Positions 45,522-54,434 of a stretch of DNA of 64,000 nt are shown one piece after another. Below the pieces are notes generated by a model. That model saw nothing but the letters and a program-made list of their open reading frames with translations, did no database searches and was not told the DNA's origin. The stretch is taken from positions 79,308 to 143,307 of the forward strand of contig CALLPE010000005.1 in the NCBI GenBank assembly GCA_938015445.1, given 5' to 3'. The DNA is from an uncultured Pirellulales bacterium (GTDB lineage Bacteria > Planctomycetota > Planctomycetia > Pirellulales > Thermoguttaceae). Position 1 is the first letter of the stretch; each line of letters begins with the position of its first letter. A program made the translations under genes and the position numbers.

Positions 45522-47240
45522 CTATATCTCCAGAACGGTTTCGCGAATTACCTCTTCCACGGTCGTTATTCCGTCGTACACCTTCTGCAATCCCGAGGCC
45601 CGCAAGGGTATCATCCCGGTTTGCATAGCCACGTCGCGTATTTTCTCGGTGGACGCGCCAGAGTTGATCAATTCGCGCAGCCGATCGGTGATGGGCATGA
45701 ACTCGAACAACCCGGTGCGTCCTTTGAAGCCGGTGTTATTGCAGGCCGGACAACCGCGGCCTTTATAAAACTTCTTGCCGATGACGTCTTCTGGCGTCAG
45801 ATCGAGCTGGGCCAACGTCTCGGTGCTCGGTTGGGTCGGTTCTCGGCATTCGCGGCAGATCTTCCGCACCAGCCGCTGGGCCAGTACCGCTTCCAACGTA
45901 GCGGTGATCAGAAATGGCGGAATGCCCATGTCGCGCAGCCGGGTGACTGTGCTGGGGGCATCGTTGGTGTGCAGCGTGCTGAAGACCAAGTGCCCGGTCA
46001 GCGACGCCTGCACAGCGATCTCGGCGGTCTCCAAGTCGCGGATTTCGCCCACCAGGATGATGTCCGGGTCTTGCCGCAAGATCGACCGCAAGCAATGGGC
46101 GAATGTATTTCCGATGGCCGGATCGATGGGAATCTGCACGATGCCGTCGATCTCGTACTCCACCGGGTCCTCAGTGGTAATCAGCTTGTCTTCGATGACG
46201 TTCAGCTCATTCAGCGCGCCGTACAGCGTGGTAGTCTTTCCCGAACCCGTCGGCCCGGTCACCAGCACTATCCCGTTGGGCTTGCGAATCACCTCGCGGA
46301 AGGCCGCCAGGATATTCGGCTCCATGCCGATGGCGTCCAAGTCGAGCATAACCACCGAGCGGTCTAGCACACGCATTACCACGCTTTCGCCGAACATGGT
46401 CGGCAGCACGCTGACGCGCAGGTCCACCGGGTGGCCACCGACGGTGAGCCGGATCCGCCCGTCCTGCGGCAGACGCCGCTCGGCGATGTCCAAGTTGGCC
46501 ATCACCTTGATGCGGGTAGTAATGGCGAATGCCAGGTGCCGGGGCGGCGGCACCATCTCGTACAATACGCCGTCGGAGCGGATGCGAATCTTGAACTCGT
46601 TCTCGAACGGCTCGAAGTGCAAGTCGCTGGCGTGGTCCTTGATGGCGATCAGCAACACCATGTTCAGCAGTTTGCGGACCGGCGCGCTGTCGGCCAGGGT
46701 TTCGATGCTCGTCAAATCGATGGTGCCCGATTGCTCCAACTTCTTGGCCGCCCGCAACAATTCCTCGTCTTGCTCCATGCCGGCAATGAGGGTTTCCACA
46801 CTCTCCCCGCCGGCCGAGTAGTAGCGGTCGAGCGCCTTGAGGATTTCCTTCTCCGTGGCCACCATCGCCTTTATCTCGTAACCCAGGAAAGTGCGCAGTT
46901 CGTCGATGATCGACAACTTCTGCGGATCGCACATGGCGATCGTCAACACGTTGTCTTGGAAGGAGATGGGAATGATACGGTACAACTGCGCCATGGCTTC
47001 GGTGATATGGCGCAACACTTCGGCGGGGATGACCATGTCGCTAAGCGTAACGACCTGCATTCCCATCTGCTCGGCCAGGGCCTGCGCCAACTGCTCATCG
47101 GTGATCAAGCCCATGCTCATCGCGATCTGGCCCAGCATCTCCCCAGGCCGCTGCTGCTGTTCCTCCAGCAGCATCTGAAGGTGGTTTTCGGTGATGAAAC
47201 CCAAGTCGACCAGAATCTGCCCGATACGCCTAATTGCCAT
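45522..47240 (-). CDS. gspE: Assembly ATPase, GspE/PilB family, with MshEN-type N-terminal domain
   Basis: A 572-residue hexameric motor ATPase for pseudopilus extension. The N-terminus carries two copies of the R/M-x-G-x(2)-L-x(3)-G-x(6)-L-x(3)-L-x(2)-Q pattern (RIGQILVDLGF...EEQ; MLGQIAMSMGL...AEQ), resembling cyclic-di-GMP-binding MshEN. The catalytic half has Walker A GPTGSGKTTTLYGALNELN, Walker B IILVGEIRDLETAE, the His box STLHTNDA and zinc cysteines in CRECR and GCPACNNTG. A G-rich site precedes the ATG by about 11 nt. Confidence 0.92.
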   Translation of the reverse strand: MAIRRIGQILVDLGFITENHLQMLLEEQQQRPGEMLGQIAMSMGLITDEQLAQALAEQMGMQVVTLSDMVIPAEVLRHITEAMAQLYRIIPISFQDNVLTIAMCDPQKLSIIDELRTFLGYEIKAMVATEKEILKALDRYYSAGGESVETLIAGMEQDEELLRAAKKLEQSGTIDLTSIETLADSAPVRKLLNMVLLIAIKDHASDLHFEPFENEFKIRIRSDGVLYEMVPPPRHLAFAITTRIKVMANLDIAERRLPQDGRIRLTVGGHPVDLRVSVLPTMFGESVVMRVLDRSVVMLDLDAIGMEPNILAAFREVIRKPNGIVLVTGPTGSGKTTTLYGALNELNVIEDKLITTEDPVEYEIDGIVQIPIDPAIGNTFAHCLRSILRQDPDIILVGEIRDLETAEIAVQASLTGHLVFSTLHTNDAPSTVTRLRDMGIPPFLITATLEAVLAQRLVRKICRECREPTQPSTETLAQLDLTPEDVIGKKFYKGRGCPACNNTGFKGRTGLFEFMPITDRLRELINSGASTEKIRDVAMQTGMIPLRASGLQKVYDGITTVEEVIRETVLEI

Positions 47241-47346
47241 CGCCGTTTACCCCCAAATCAGCGTGTCCGGTCCCGGCTGACCATCATAGCCACCGGCAGT
47301 AGCAGGCTGTGTCTGCTGCGCTGACCCACTGATCCGTATTGACCTT

Positions 47347-47411
47347 CCCTAATGTTGCTGTTGATTTTCCCTAATGTTGCTGCCTTGGTGCCTAAGGTTG
47401 CTGCCTTTGCT
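47347..47411. repeat. 22-bp tandem array, 3 copies, upstream of gspE
   Basis: Units of 22, 22 and 21 bp start at 47347, 47369 and 47391, each with cctaa.gttgctg. The array lies 107-171 bp upstream of the gspE ATG and 53 bp after the pilT stop. Confidence 0.85.
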
Positions 47412-47463
47412 GATGCTGTCGCCCTCGTATTGCGCTGCTGCTGGCTGCCGCGCCAGATGCGCG

Positions 47464-48588
47464 TCAGGCTTCCTGTTTCTCCAACCGGGCCCGAGGCTGG
47501 TCCTCGTCGTCGAAGATTCCGCGTTCGGCCCGGGCTATCTTCGCCGCCAGCTCGTCGGGATTGTTCGATTTCTGCAATGCGTCGCGTTTTTCCACCAGAC
47601 CGTCGCGCCACAGACGGAACAGATGATCGTCCAGTAGCTGCATTCCCAGCTTGGCGCTGGTCTGAATGATGGAGTTTATGCGGTACGTCTTGGCCTCGCG
47701 TATCAGGTTGGAGATAGCCGGGGTGACCACCAGCATCTCGTAAGCCGCCACGCGACCGCCGCCAATTTTCGGCAGCAGCGTTTGCGATAGCACTCCGATA
47801 ACCGCCACCGACAACTGCGTGCGAATCTGCTCCTGCTGACTTACCGGAAAGACGTCGATGATACGGTTGATGGTCCCCTGCGCCCCGGTGGTGTGCAACG
47901 TGCCGAAGACGATGTGGCCGGTTTCCGCCGCCGTGATGGCGGTTTCGATGGTTTCCAAGTCGCGCATTTCGCCGACCATGATCACGTCCGGGTCTTGTCG
48001 CAGACCGCGGCGGATAGCCTCGGCGAAACTCGGGACGTCTACGCCCAACTCGCGCTGCGCGATGGTCGATTTCTTGTGCTTATGGTAGAACTCGATCGGG
48101 TCTTCGATCGTGATGATGTGGTGATCGAAGTTCTCGTTGATGTAATCGATCATCGCCGCCAGAGTGGTGGTCTTGCCCGAGCCGGTCGGACCGGTAACCA
48201 ATATCAGGCCACGCGGCCGCTCGCACAATTTGGCCAACACCGGCGGAGTTCCCAACTCTTCAAAAGACATCAGTCTGTTGGGAATCTGCCGCATGGCCAG
48301 CGCCACGTAGCCGCGCTCCTTGAAGATGCTAACCCGAAAGCGAGCTTGGTCGCCGAAGGCGAACGCGAAGTCGGCCCCGCCGACCTCTTGCAGTTCCTGC
48401 TGGCAGCGTTCCGGAGTAATGGCTTTCATCAAAGCCACGGTGTCTTCCGGTTCGAGAACTTTCGTCTCCAGCCGCTTCAGACGGCCGTCAACCCGGATCA
48501 CGGGCGGCTGCCCGACGGTCAAATGCAAGTCGCTTGCCTTGCGGTTGACCACAGTTTGCAATAGCTTGTCGATAAGAATAGTAGCCAT
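47464..48588 (-). CDS. pilT: Twitching motility / pilus retraction ATPase PilT
   Basis: A 374-residue retraction motor. Key motifs are ASDLHLTVGQPP at the start, Walker A GPTGSGKTTTLAAM, the Asp box IEDPIEF, AIRRGLRQDPDVIMVGEMRD, the His box GTLHTTGA and the PilT-specific C-terminal ISNLIREAKTYRINSIIQT. The last 25 residues are charged and divergent. The ATG has no strong Shine-Dalgarno. A retraction ATPase in a pseudopilin operon points to a dynamic pilus rather than pure secretion. Confidence 0.94.
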   Translation of the reverse strand: MATILIDKLLQTVVNRKASDLHLTVGQPPVIRVDGRLKRLETKVLEPEDTVALMKAITPERCQQELQEVGGADFAFAFGDQARFRVSIFKERGYVALAMRQIPNRLMSFEELGTPPVLAKLCERPRGLILVTGPTGSGKTTTLAAMIDYINENFDHHIITIEDPIEFYHKHKKSTIAQRELGVDVPSFAEAIRRGLRQDPDVIMVGEMRDLETIETAITAAETGHIVFGTLHTTGAQGTINRIIDVFPVSQQEQIRTQLSVAVIGVLSQTLLPKIGGGRVAAYEMLVVTPAISNLIREAKTYRINSIIQTSAKLGMQLLDDHLFRLWRDGLVEKRDALQKSNNPDELAAKIARAERGIFDDEDQPRARLEKQEA

Positions 48589-49027
48589 TACGGTAACTGA
48601 TTCCTGCTACAGTGGTGAAAAGCTCCAGGAGCTTGGGAACCGCCCAGCGGCGGGCAGGAAAAGCCGACTAGCTCTGTTCCGAAAAGCCCCGCCGCCAACA
48701 GATTATTCGCATCACGCCGAAGCCACGCAAGCAACCAGCCCATTTTCGCGGCCAAACTCCAGTTGTTTCGCGTCACGTTCTAAAGTTGTATAGGCCCAAA
48801 CGCTGAAAACTCTCTATTGATTGCTGCTGCATTGCATGGCATGTCGCCTGCCAGCTTGGATGTTCGCTGCGCTGTGCTCCATATTTTTTTCATCCACGGG
48901 CGTGGCATTTTGCTAATCCCTGCGGTTTGAACGCTAATCCTTCCGGTTTGAAGGCTAATCCTTGCGGTTTGAAGTTTGGTCGCCTTTGCGCTTGGGAGCC
49001 CCGAGCGGACTGGATATATCTGTTCGA
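48589..49027. other. Intergenic region between gspE-like ATPase and pilT
   Basis: 439 bp inside the operon without a gene; includes a three-copy 21-bp array at 48912-48974. The rest shows nothing recognisable. A spacer this long within an operon could carry a separate pilT promoter. Confidence 0.55.
48912..48974. repeat. 21-bp tandem array, 3 copies
   Basis: Three exact 21-bp units (48912, 48933, 48954), each gctaatcc followed by a variable doublet and cggtttgaa. Only two or three differences separate copies, the best-conserved three-copy array in the window. It lies 54 bp after the stop of the upstream ATPase gene (49028). Confidence 0.92.
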
Positions 49028-50743
49028 TTATTCCGACTCAGATCGCTTGGCGACCCGGAACACTTCTTCCAAAGTGGTTATCCCGCGCAATACTTTCTCA
49101 ATACCATCTTGGTAAAGCGTTTTCATACCTTCGGCTATTGCGGTACGCCGGATGTCTTCGGTTGGGGCCGAGTGGAATGTCAATTCCCGCAGCTTCGACG
49201 ACATTATCATCAGTTCGAAGATACCCAGCCGGCCCCGGAACCCGCTGCCCTGGCAACTGCTGCACCCCCGGCCCCTGGTGAAATTGGCCCTGGCGACCTG
49301 GTCTGGGGTCAGGCCAGCGGCCTCGATCAGGGCATCGCTGGGTGTGTAAGGCATCTTGCACTTCTGACACACTACGCGCACCAGGCGCTGAGCCATGACG
49401 GCGATGACGCTGCTTGCCACCAGGTAGGCGGGCACACCCATGTCGATCAAACGTGTAATAGCACTGGGCGCATCGTTCGTATGTAGTGTACTGAAAACCA
49501 AGTGTCCAGTCAAAGATGCCTGGATTCCCATCTGTGCCGTCTCAAGGTCGCGCATTTCGCCGACCAAGATGATGTTCGGCGCTTGCCGCAACATCGCACG
49601 GATCACCCTGGCGAAATCCAGACCAATATCATGGCGAATCTCAACTTGGTTCACACCCGGCAGGTAGTATTCCACCGGGTCTTCCGCAGTGATGATCTTG
49701 CGGTCCGGCGTGTTCAGCTCGTTCAATGCGGCGTACAACGAGGTGGTTTTGCCCGAACCGGTCGGACCGGTAACCAGGATGATACCGTTGGGCCGCTGGA
49801 TCAACTGCTTGATTCTTAGGTAGTCTTCCTCGGAAAAGCCCAACTGTCGCAGACCGACCTTGATACTGTCTTTATCCAAAATGCGCATCACGACCGACTG
49901 GCCATGGACCGACGGGATGACGCTGACGCGCAAGTCCAGCTCCTTGTCGCCAACCGTCACCTTTATGCGGCCGTCCTGGGGACGGCGGCGCTCGGCAATG
50001 TCTAGTTTGGCGAGAATCTTAATGCGGGATAGGATGGCCCCCAACAGTCTTTTCGGTGGGCTGTCGCGCTCTACGAGCAGACCGTCGATGCGGTACCGAA
50101 CGCGGACCCGATCCTCGAACGGTTCGATGTGTATATCGGAAGCCCTCAGTTGGACGGCCTCGGCGATAATCAGGTGTACCAGTTTGACGATCGGGGCGCT
50201 GGCTTCGTCCAGGTCGTCTTGCGCGGCGGCGGTTTCGGCTTCGGTTTCCGTAAAGTCGATGGCCGTATCGGTGAACTCCTGCAACATCGAATCGGCGCTT
50301 TCGCCCACCGTTTGGCCGTAATACCGGTTGATCGCCTCGGTTATCGCCTCTTTCGGGGCCAACACAGGGGTGATCCGCCGGTTGAGAATGAAGCGTAGCT
50401 TGTCGAGGGTTTCGTAATCCAGCGGATCGTGAACGGCGACCGTCAACTCGCCGTCGGATTCCGCGAGCGGGATGATGACGTTTTCCCGGGCTACCGATTC
50501 GGGCACAAGCTCTACGACCGAAGGTGGTATAACCACCTCGGCCAAGTTGACATACTCCAGGCCGTGCTGCTCTGCCAGCGCACGGGCGATATCTTCTCCG
50601 CTGGCGTATCCCAGCTTGGCCAAGGCGTCGTGGAGTTTGATATCCTGAGCGTTTGCCAGTTGCTTTGCTTCGGCCAGTTGATCGGGACTGATTACGCCTT
50701 GGCGAATCAGAATTTCCGTCCAATCCCCCTTGCGTTTGGCCAT
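49028..50743 (-). CDS. gspE: Second assembly ATPase, GspE/PilB family
   Basis: A 571-residue paralogue of the ATPase at 45522-47240 and the first gene of the locus. The N-terminal domain keeps the helical layout (WTEILIRQGVISPDQL, ALAKLGYASGEDIARALAEQHG), but the MshEN consensus is degenerate, with the leading R-x-G replaced. The ATPase half is complete: GPTGSGKTTSLYAALNELN, IILVGEMRDLETAQ, STLHTNDA, zinc cysteines in CQKCK and GCSSCQGSG. GGAGC lies near the ATG. Confidence 0.92.
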   Translation of the reverse strand: MAKRKGDWTEILIRQGVISPDQLAEAKQLANAQDIKLHDALAKLGYASGEDIARALAEQHGLEYVNLAEVVIPPSVVELVPESVARENVIIPLAESDGELTVAVHDPLDYETLDKLRFILNRRITPVLAPKEAITEAINRYYGQTVGESADSMLQEFTDTAIDFTETEAETAAAQDDLDEASAPIVKLVHLIIAEAVQLRASDIHIEPFEDRVRVRYRIDGLLVERDSPPKRLLGAILSRIKILAKLDIAERRRPQDGRIKVTVGDKELDLRVSVIPSVHGQSVVMRILDKDSIKVGLRQLGFSEEDYLRIKQLIQRPNGIILVTGPTGSGKTTSLYAALNELNTPDRKIITAEDPVEYYLPGVNQVEIRHDIGLDFARVIRAMLRQAPNIILVGEMRDLETAQMGIQASLTGHLVFSTLHTNDAPSAITRLIDMGVPAYLVASSVIAVMAQRLVRVVCQKCKMPYTPSDALIEAAGLTPDQVARANFTRGRGCSSCQGSGFRGRLGIFELMIMSSKLRELTFHSAPTEDIRRTAIAEGMKTLYQDGIEKVLRGITTLEEVFRVAKRSESE

Positions 50744-50861
50744 GACGAGCTCCAGTAGTGCCCACGGCGGGGAAAAAGAGCATCACAGTTCGGCGCGCCA
50801 GCGGCCCGCCGCCCCGCTCCATGTCAAAAGAAATAATAAGACGTAACCCTCTACCTTACTT

Positions 50862-50890
50862 AGACTACTGCCAGTAGCGGTCATTGTCAA
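50862..50890 (-). promoter_or_regulatory. Candidate promoter of the secretion/pilus locus
   Basis: On the minus strand a perfect TTGACA (50885-50890), a 17-bp spacer and TAGTCT (50862-50867), about 120 bp before the first ATPase ATG. The -10 matches only 3/6. The 16-bp array lies directly upstream. Confidence 0.45.
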
Positions 50891-50902
50891 CGTGCCGGTT
50901 TA

Positions 50903-50950
50903 ATTATGCGGCTTCGATTAAGCGGCTAGACGCCCATGCGGCTAGATGCC
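50903..50950. repeat. 16-bp tandem array, 3 copies
   Basis: Three 16-bp units (50903, 50919, 50935) share gcggct and a cga/aga core. The array sits immediately upstream of the candidate -35 of the pilus locus. Confidence 0.7.
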
Positions 50951-51240
50951 GACTGTCTGGCGACTCCGCCGGCCGGCGGCCAACAGCGCCGTCTGGCTGG
51001 CAAGTTCAATAGCCCATCACTGCCGGTCGGCACGCGAACCACTGTGTGGTAGGTGCCAACGCGCGTAGGCGGCAAGTCCGCGCACAACGTCGCACGCGAT
51101 TGCCGATGCTGCAACCCTATGCCGCCGCAAGCTACAATTATCGCAAGGAGCAAGCAGGATTGTGTCGCAGGCCGGTTTGCACAACGGCGGGTGCCGAAAA
51201 GCCGGTTTCGCTGCCCGCTGTAGCGAGAATCGAGTTCGTC

Positions 51241-51783
51241 ATGGGCGTTCCTACTGATCCGCCTCCGGCGATGCTGTTAGTGGCCGCGTTTAGCAGGTAT
51301 CAGGCGGCGCTGGATTGGGCCAGGCAGCGGGTCGAGCAATCCTGGGGGAACGTCGCCCTACAAAGCCCGCTGTTCGATTTCACCGAGACGGCGTACTACG
51401 AGTCCGAGATGGGTTCAGGCCTGCGCAAACAGTTCTTGCTAGTGGAAGGCGATTTTGACCCGGCGCAGCTTGTGGAAAAGAAGCTCACTGCCAACGCCTG
51501 GGAGGCCGAGTACGCTGCTACGGCCGGACACGCCGAGCCGCGTCCGCTGAATCTCGATCCCGGCTACATCACGCTGGGCAAGCTGGTGCTGGCTTCCACT
51601 AAAGAATTCGCACACCGTGTGTACCTGGGCCGAGGGATTTACGCCGAGGTCACTTTGTTCTACAAGCACAATTGTTGGCAGCACCACGCCTTCACCTTCG
51701 CCGACTATCGGCGCGCCGACTATCACCAGTTCTTTTCCCGGTGCCGTCAGTTGCTCAAGCAGAGAATCCAAAGTCGCGCATGA
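51241..51783 (+). CDS. DUF4416 family protein
   Basis: A 180-residue soluble protein of unknown biochemical function. The family pattern is clear: FDFTETAYYESEMGSGLRKQF, LNLDPGYITLGKLVLASTK, HRVYLGRGIYAEVTLFY and a final Tyr-rich FTFADYRRADYHQFF. No catalytic residue set is established for DUF4416. An upstream extension of the frame is rejected; 51241 is the ATG that opens the domain. Its TGA overlaps the ATG of the next gene (ATGA), implying coupled translation. Confidence 0.85.
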   Translation: MGVPTDPPPAMLLVAAFSRYQAALDWARQRVEQSWGNVALQSPLFDFTETAYYESEMGSGLRKQFLLVEGDFDPAQLVEKKLTANAWEAEYAATAGHAEPRPLNLDPGYITLGKLVLASTKEFAHRVYLGRGIYAEVTLFYKHNCWQHHAFTFADYRRADYHQFFSRCRQLLKQRIQSRA

Positions 51784-53021
51784 CCCTGTGGCTCATCATC
51801 GGCGCCGTTTTGCCAAGTGCCGCAGTATCCTGGGCGGCCTGCTGGCTAATCCGCGCGATAGCGCCGAGTGCGGGCCTGATGGATAATCCGGGCAAACACA
51901 AGACGCACTCGCGCCCAATTGCCACCGGCGGCGGGCTGGCGATCTGGCTCGGTGTGGTGCTGCCGTTGGCGATAGGTCAAGTGGCGCTGTGGGCGGCCCT
52001 GGGCAGCACGCCGGCTGGTGCCCCCGCAGCCCACCACACACCCGAAGGCAGCCCCAACGGTAAGATACCCTCGGCTGCGCAGCGCGGCGGGCCGTCGGCA
52101 CATGGTGTCGGTTCGTCATTCTTCCGGTCCTTCTCGGCGCTGGTGCCTGATGAAATCGCCGTTCATCTGCCGGGTCTTTGGCGGCGCGCGCCGCGGCTGT
52201 GGACCATTCTCGCCGCCGGTACGGTTTTGATGCTGCTAGGACTGATCGACGATGTAGTCGGCCTGGATTGGAAGCCGCGCCTTACCGTGCAATTTCTAAC
52301 GGCCACCGCAATGGTGTTGGCTGGTTGGCGACTGAGCCTGTTTGTCGATGCCCCGTGGCTGACCGGCCCGCTGAGTGTGCTATGGATCGTGTGGCTGGTC
52401 AACGCCTTCAACATGCTGGACAACATGGACGGTCTGTCGGCCGGCGTGGCTGTCATTGCAGCAGCAATGTTGGCAACGGTGATGTTTTTGTGCCCTCGGC
52501 CCGACAGCGGGCAACCGCAACTGTTCGTGGCCGGTTTCCTGCTGGTGGTCGTCGGCTCGTTGTTAGGATTTCTGTGGCACAACCGGCCGCCTGCCCGGTT
52601 GTTCATGGGCGACGCCGGCAGTTACCTTGTCGGGTTCTTGCTGGCCATGGCCACGCTTACAGGCACTTTCGCAAGTGGCGACCTGCCCCGGCACGCCATA
52701 CTCGCGCCGCTGTGCGTGCTAGCTGTCCCGCTGTACGACACGCTGTCGGTGATATGGATTCGACTGCGCGCCGGACGCAGTCCGTTCGTAGGCGACCGCA
52801 GCCACTTTTCGCACCGCTTGGTGGAGCTAGGCATGAGCAGAACCCAGGCTGTGTTGACCATCTATCTGGCCACGGCCACCTGTGGCTTGGCGGCGCTGCT
52901 GCTTTATCAGGTGAACACGTTTGGGGCGGTGGTCATCGGCGTGCTGATCGCCTGCGTGCTGACGTTGGTGGCCATACTGGAAACCACTGCCCGGCGACGA
53001 AACCGACCGCAAGTGGGTTAG
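51780..53021 (+). CDS. Undecaprenyl-phosphate N-acetylhexosamine-1-phosphate transferase (WecA/MraY family)
   Basis: A 413-residue polytopic membrane enzyme transferring a sugar-1-phosphate to undecaprenyl phosphate. Family motifs are LGLIDDVVGLDWKPRL, VNAFNMLDNMDGLSAG, RLFMGDAGSYLVGF and DRSHFSHRLVELGM, which supply the Mg and nucleotide-binding Asp and His residues. It looks closer to WecA than MraY because no other peptidoglycan genes are near. An unusual hydrophilic insert of about 60 residues (roughly 75-135) separates early membrane helices. It is coupled to the DUF4416 gene by a 4-bp overlap. Confidence 0.9.
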   Translation: MTLWLIIGAVLPSAAVSWAACWLIRAIAPSAGLMDNPGKHKTHSRPIATGGGLAIWLGVVLPLAIGQVALWAALGSTPAGAPAAHHTPEGSPNGKIPSAAQRGGPSAHGVGSSFFRSFSALVPDEIAVHLPGLWRRAPRLWTILAAGTVLMLLGLIDDVVGLDWKPRLTVQFLTATAMVLAGWRLSLFVDAPWLTGPLSVLWIVWLVNAFNMLDNMDGLSAGVAVIAAAMLATVMFLCPRPDSGQPQLFVAGFLLVVVGSLLGFLWHNRPPARLFMGDAGSYLVGFLLAMATLTGTFASGDLPRHAILAPLCVLAVPLYDTLSVIWIRLRAGRSPFVGDRSHFSHRLVELGMSRTQAVLTIYLATATCGLAALLLYQVNTFGAVVIGVLIACVLTLVAILETTARRRNRPQVG

Positions 53022-53139
53022 CTTATCGACCAAGTACGGCCGTCGCCTACCAAGGGCGTGCCATACCGCCGGCAAGGCCGTCACGCTTTGCGCGCCGAGC
53101 TGCGCCACCGTCAAGGGGCAAAGCGGCACATGGAGGCGT

Positions 53140-54027
53140 CTAGCGATTGCGGTTGGGCCCAGGTTTGGCGGCACGATAAACCGGCGGTTCCGCCAATAGC
53201 GTCTCGGCCAGCCGTTCTTTTTCGGTTTGGGCAGGATTGGTGAAAATCCAATTGGGGGTGGCGGCCGAAATGCTCAGCCGCAGCGGCTCCGGAGCACTGG
53301 TGACGCGATCTTCCTTCTGCTGGGATTGTTCTGGCTGGTTGCCTTCGGGATGTGTGATGCTGTCGTCCGTTTCGGCCTGGGGTGGGGCGATCTGAATCTG
53401 AATCGGCGGAGCAGAGGGCTGCGAACCAGACATGTCTGCCGACCGCGAAGCTGGCCCACCCCGCCAGTTCGACGGGGCTACCAGCGTCGGCCGTCCGCGC
53501 GGCGCGAAAACCGGCTGGGTGGGCACCGGGTGAAACCGCGAGTGTTCCTGCGTGCCAGGGGGCATGGGCGTTGCGGCTAAGGCGGACACAGGCGAATGGA
53601 CTGCGTGAGCCGCTCGACCACATCGACCCAGCAGCCGAGGTACAATCCCGCACCTGCCCGGCGGCGACTGCGACAGTTCCTCAGGCGTAGGTCCGGCCGA
53701 GGGCAACGGCGCTGGGCGCGGTTCGGTCGGCGAAGGAACCGGTTGTCCGTTTTCTGCCGGCGATCGTAACCGACTGCCCGATGAGCACTTGTCTTGGCCA
53801 TCGGCACCGACCGGGTCGCTGATGAACCATCCATCCGATTGCCCGGCATCGCAATCGCAGACGGTTCGGGCGCTGATCCATGGCACGCGGTTTAGTTCAA
53901 GCGACCACTGGCCGCGCAAAATGACTCCGTGGCGCGCCCGCTGGCAGGCGCATCCTAGCAATGTCGCACTGGCCAGCAACAGCAGTCCGAGCAACTTCGC
54001 CCCGTTTGACATATTGCGGCGTGAGTT
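53140..54027 (-). CDS. Hypothetical proline-rich lipoprotein
   Basis: No family recognised. A signal sequence with lipobox (LLLLASATLLGC) would acylate Cys after cleavage. The remaining ~265 residues are low-complexity, rich in Pro, Ser, Gln and Arg (PIQIQIAPPQAE), with a Cys cluster CDCDAG near the N-terminus. I chose a GTG start at 54027, which has AAGGGG 7 nt upstream; an ATG five codons later has no such site. Probably an envelope-anchored, partly disordered protein. Confidence 0.65.
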   Translation of the reverse strand, partial: NSRRNMSNGAKLLGLLLLASATLLGCACQRARHGVILRGQWSLELNRVPWISARTVCDCDAGQSDGWFISDPVGADGQDKCSSGSRLRSPAENGQPVPSPTEPRPAPLPSAGPTPEELSQSPPGRCGIVPRLLGRCGRAAHAVHSPVSALAATPMPPGTQEHSRFHPVPTQPVFAPRGRPTLVAPSNWRGGPASRSADMSGSQPSAPPIQIQIAPPQAETDDSITHPEGNQPEQSQQKEDRVTSAPEPLRLSISAATPNWIFTNPAQTEKERLAETLLAEPPVYRAAKPGPNRNR

Positions 54028-54189
54028 CACAGCTTGCCCCTTAGCGGCAAACAACCGCCCCCCCGCGCAGCCGCGCAACAGCCGGGCCGCCTACGGATTA
54101 ATCGGAAACCGCGAGCCGAATTATTGGAACAATTGGTAATCTTTGCGCAGACCGCATTTCTTTCGGGCAGGTCGGATTGACAGAAGCGC

Positions 54190-54225
54190 AAAGTCGGCCG
54201 GTTGGCAAAAGTCAACCAGTTGGCA
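54190..54225. repeat. 18-bp tandem duplication
   Basis: Units aaagtcggccggttggca and aaagtcaaccagttggca are adjacent. A weaker related stretch follows to about 54243. Confidence 0.75.
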
Positions 54226-54352
54226 TAAGGTGCGACAACCGGCTAAGATAGACAGCCCAGGAAGTCTGCAAACAAGCAAGTTGTATCCGCGGCCCTACAG
54301 CTCAGATCAAGCTTTGCACGACGGGGCTAGCTATGACGGCCGACCTGCGGTC

Positions 54353-54406
54353 AGTCCAATTCCCGGTGAAGAACTAGTCCAATTCCCACACCAGTAGTCC
54401 ACAGTG
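54353..54406. repeat. Degenerate leader repeats before the Gfo/Idh gene
   Basis: Units beginning agtccaattccc start at 54353 and 54376, followed by a shorter agtcc copy at 54396. The leader then continues with a related gttcaattc sequence that merges into AAGGAG (54422-54427) 7 nt before the ATG at 54435. Unit length varies (23, 20, 11), so phasing is loose. Confidence 0.55.
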
Positions 54407-54434
54407 GTCCACGTTCAATTCAAGGAGCCGAAGA

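Larger units (their letters stand above)
50744..51240. other. Divergent intergenic region, pseudopilin locus / DUF4416
   Basis: 497 bp without a credible gene. It contains the likely promoter of the secretion/pilus locus and a 16-bp three-copy array at 50903-50950. Confidence 0.55.
54028..54434. other. Intergenic region lipoprotein / Gfo-Idh oxidoreductase
   Basis: 407 bp without a gene. It has an 18-bp duplication at 54190-54225 and a second repeated leader (54353-54406) that runs up to the Shine-Dalgarno of the oxidoreductase gene. Confidence 0.6.

Noticed and set aside
48912..48974. CRISPR array
   Set aside because: Here and at every other array the repeats are contiguous, with no unique spacers, and no cas genes are present.
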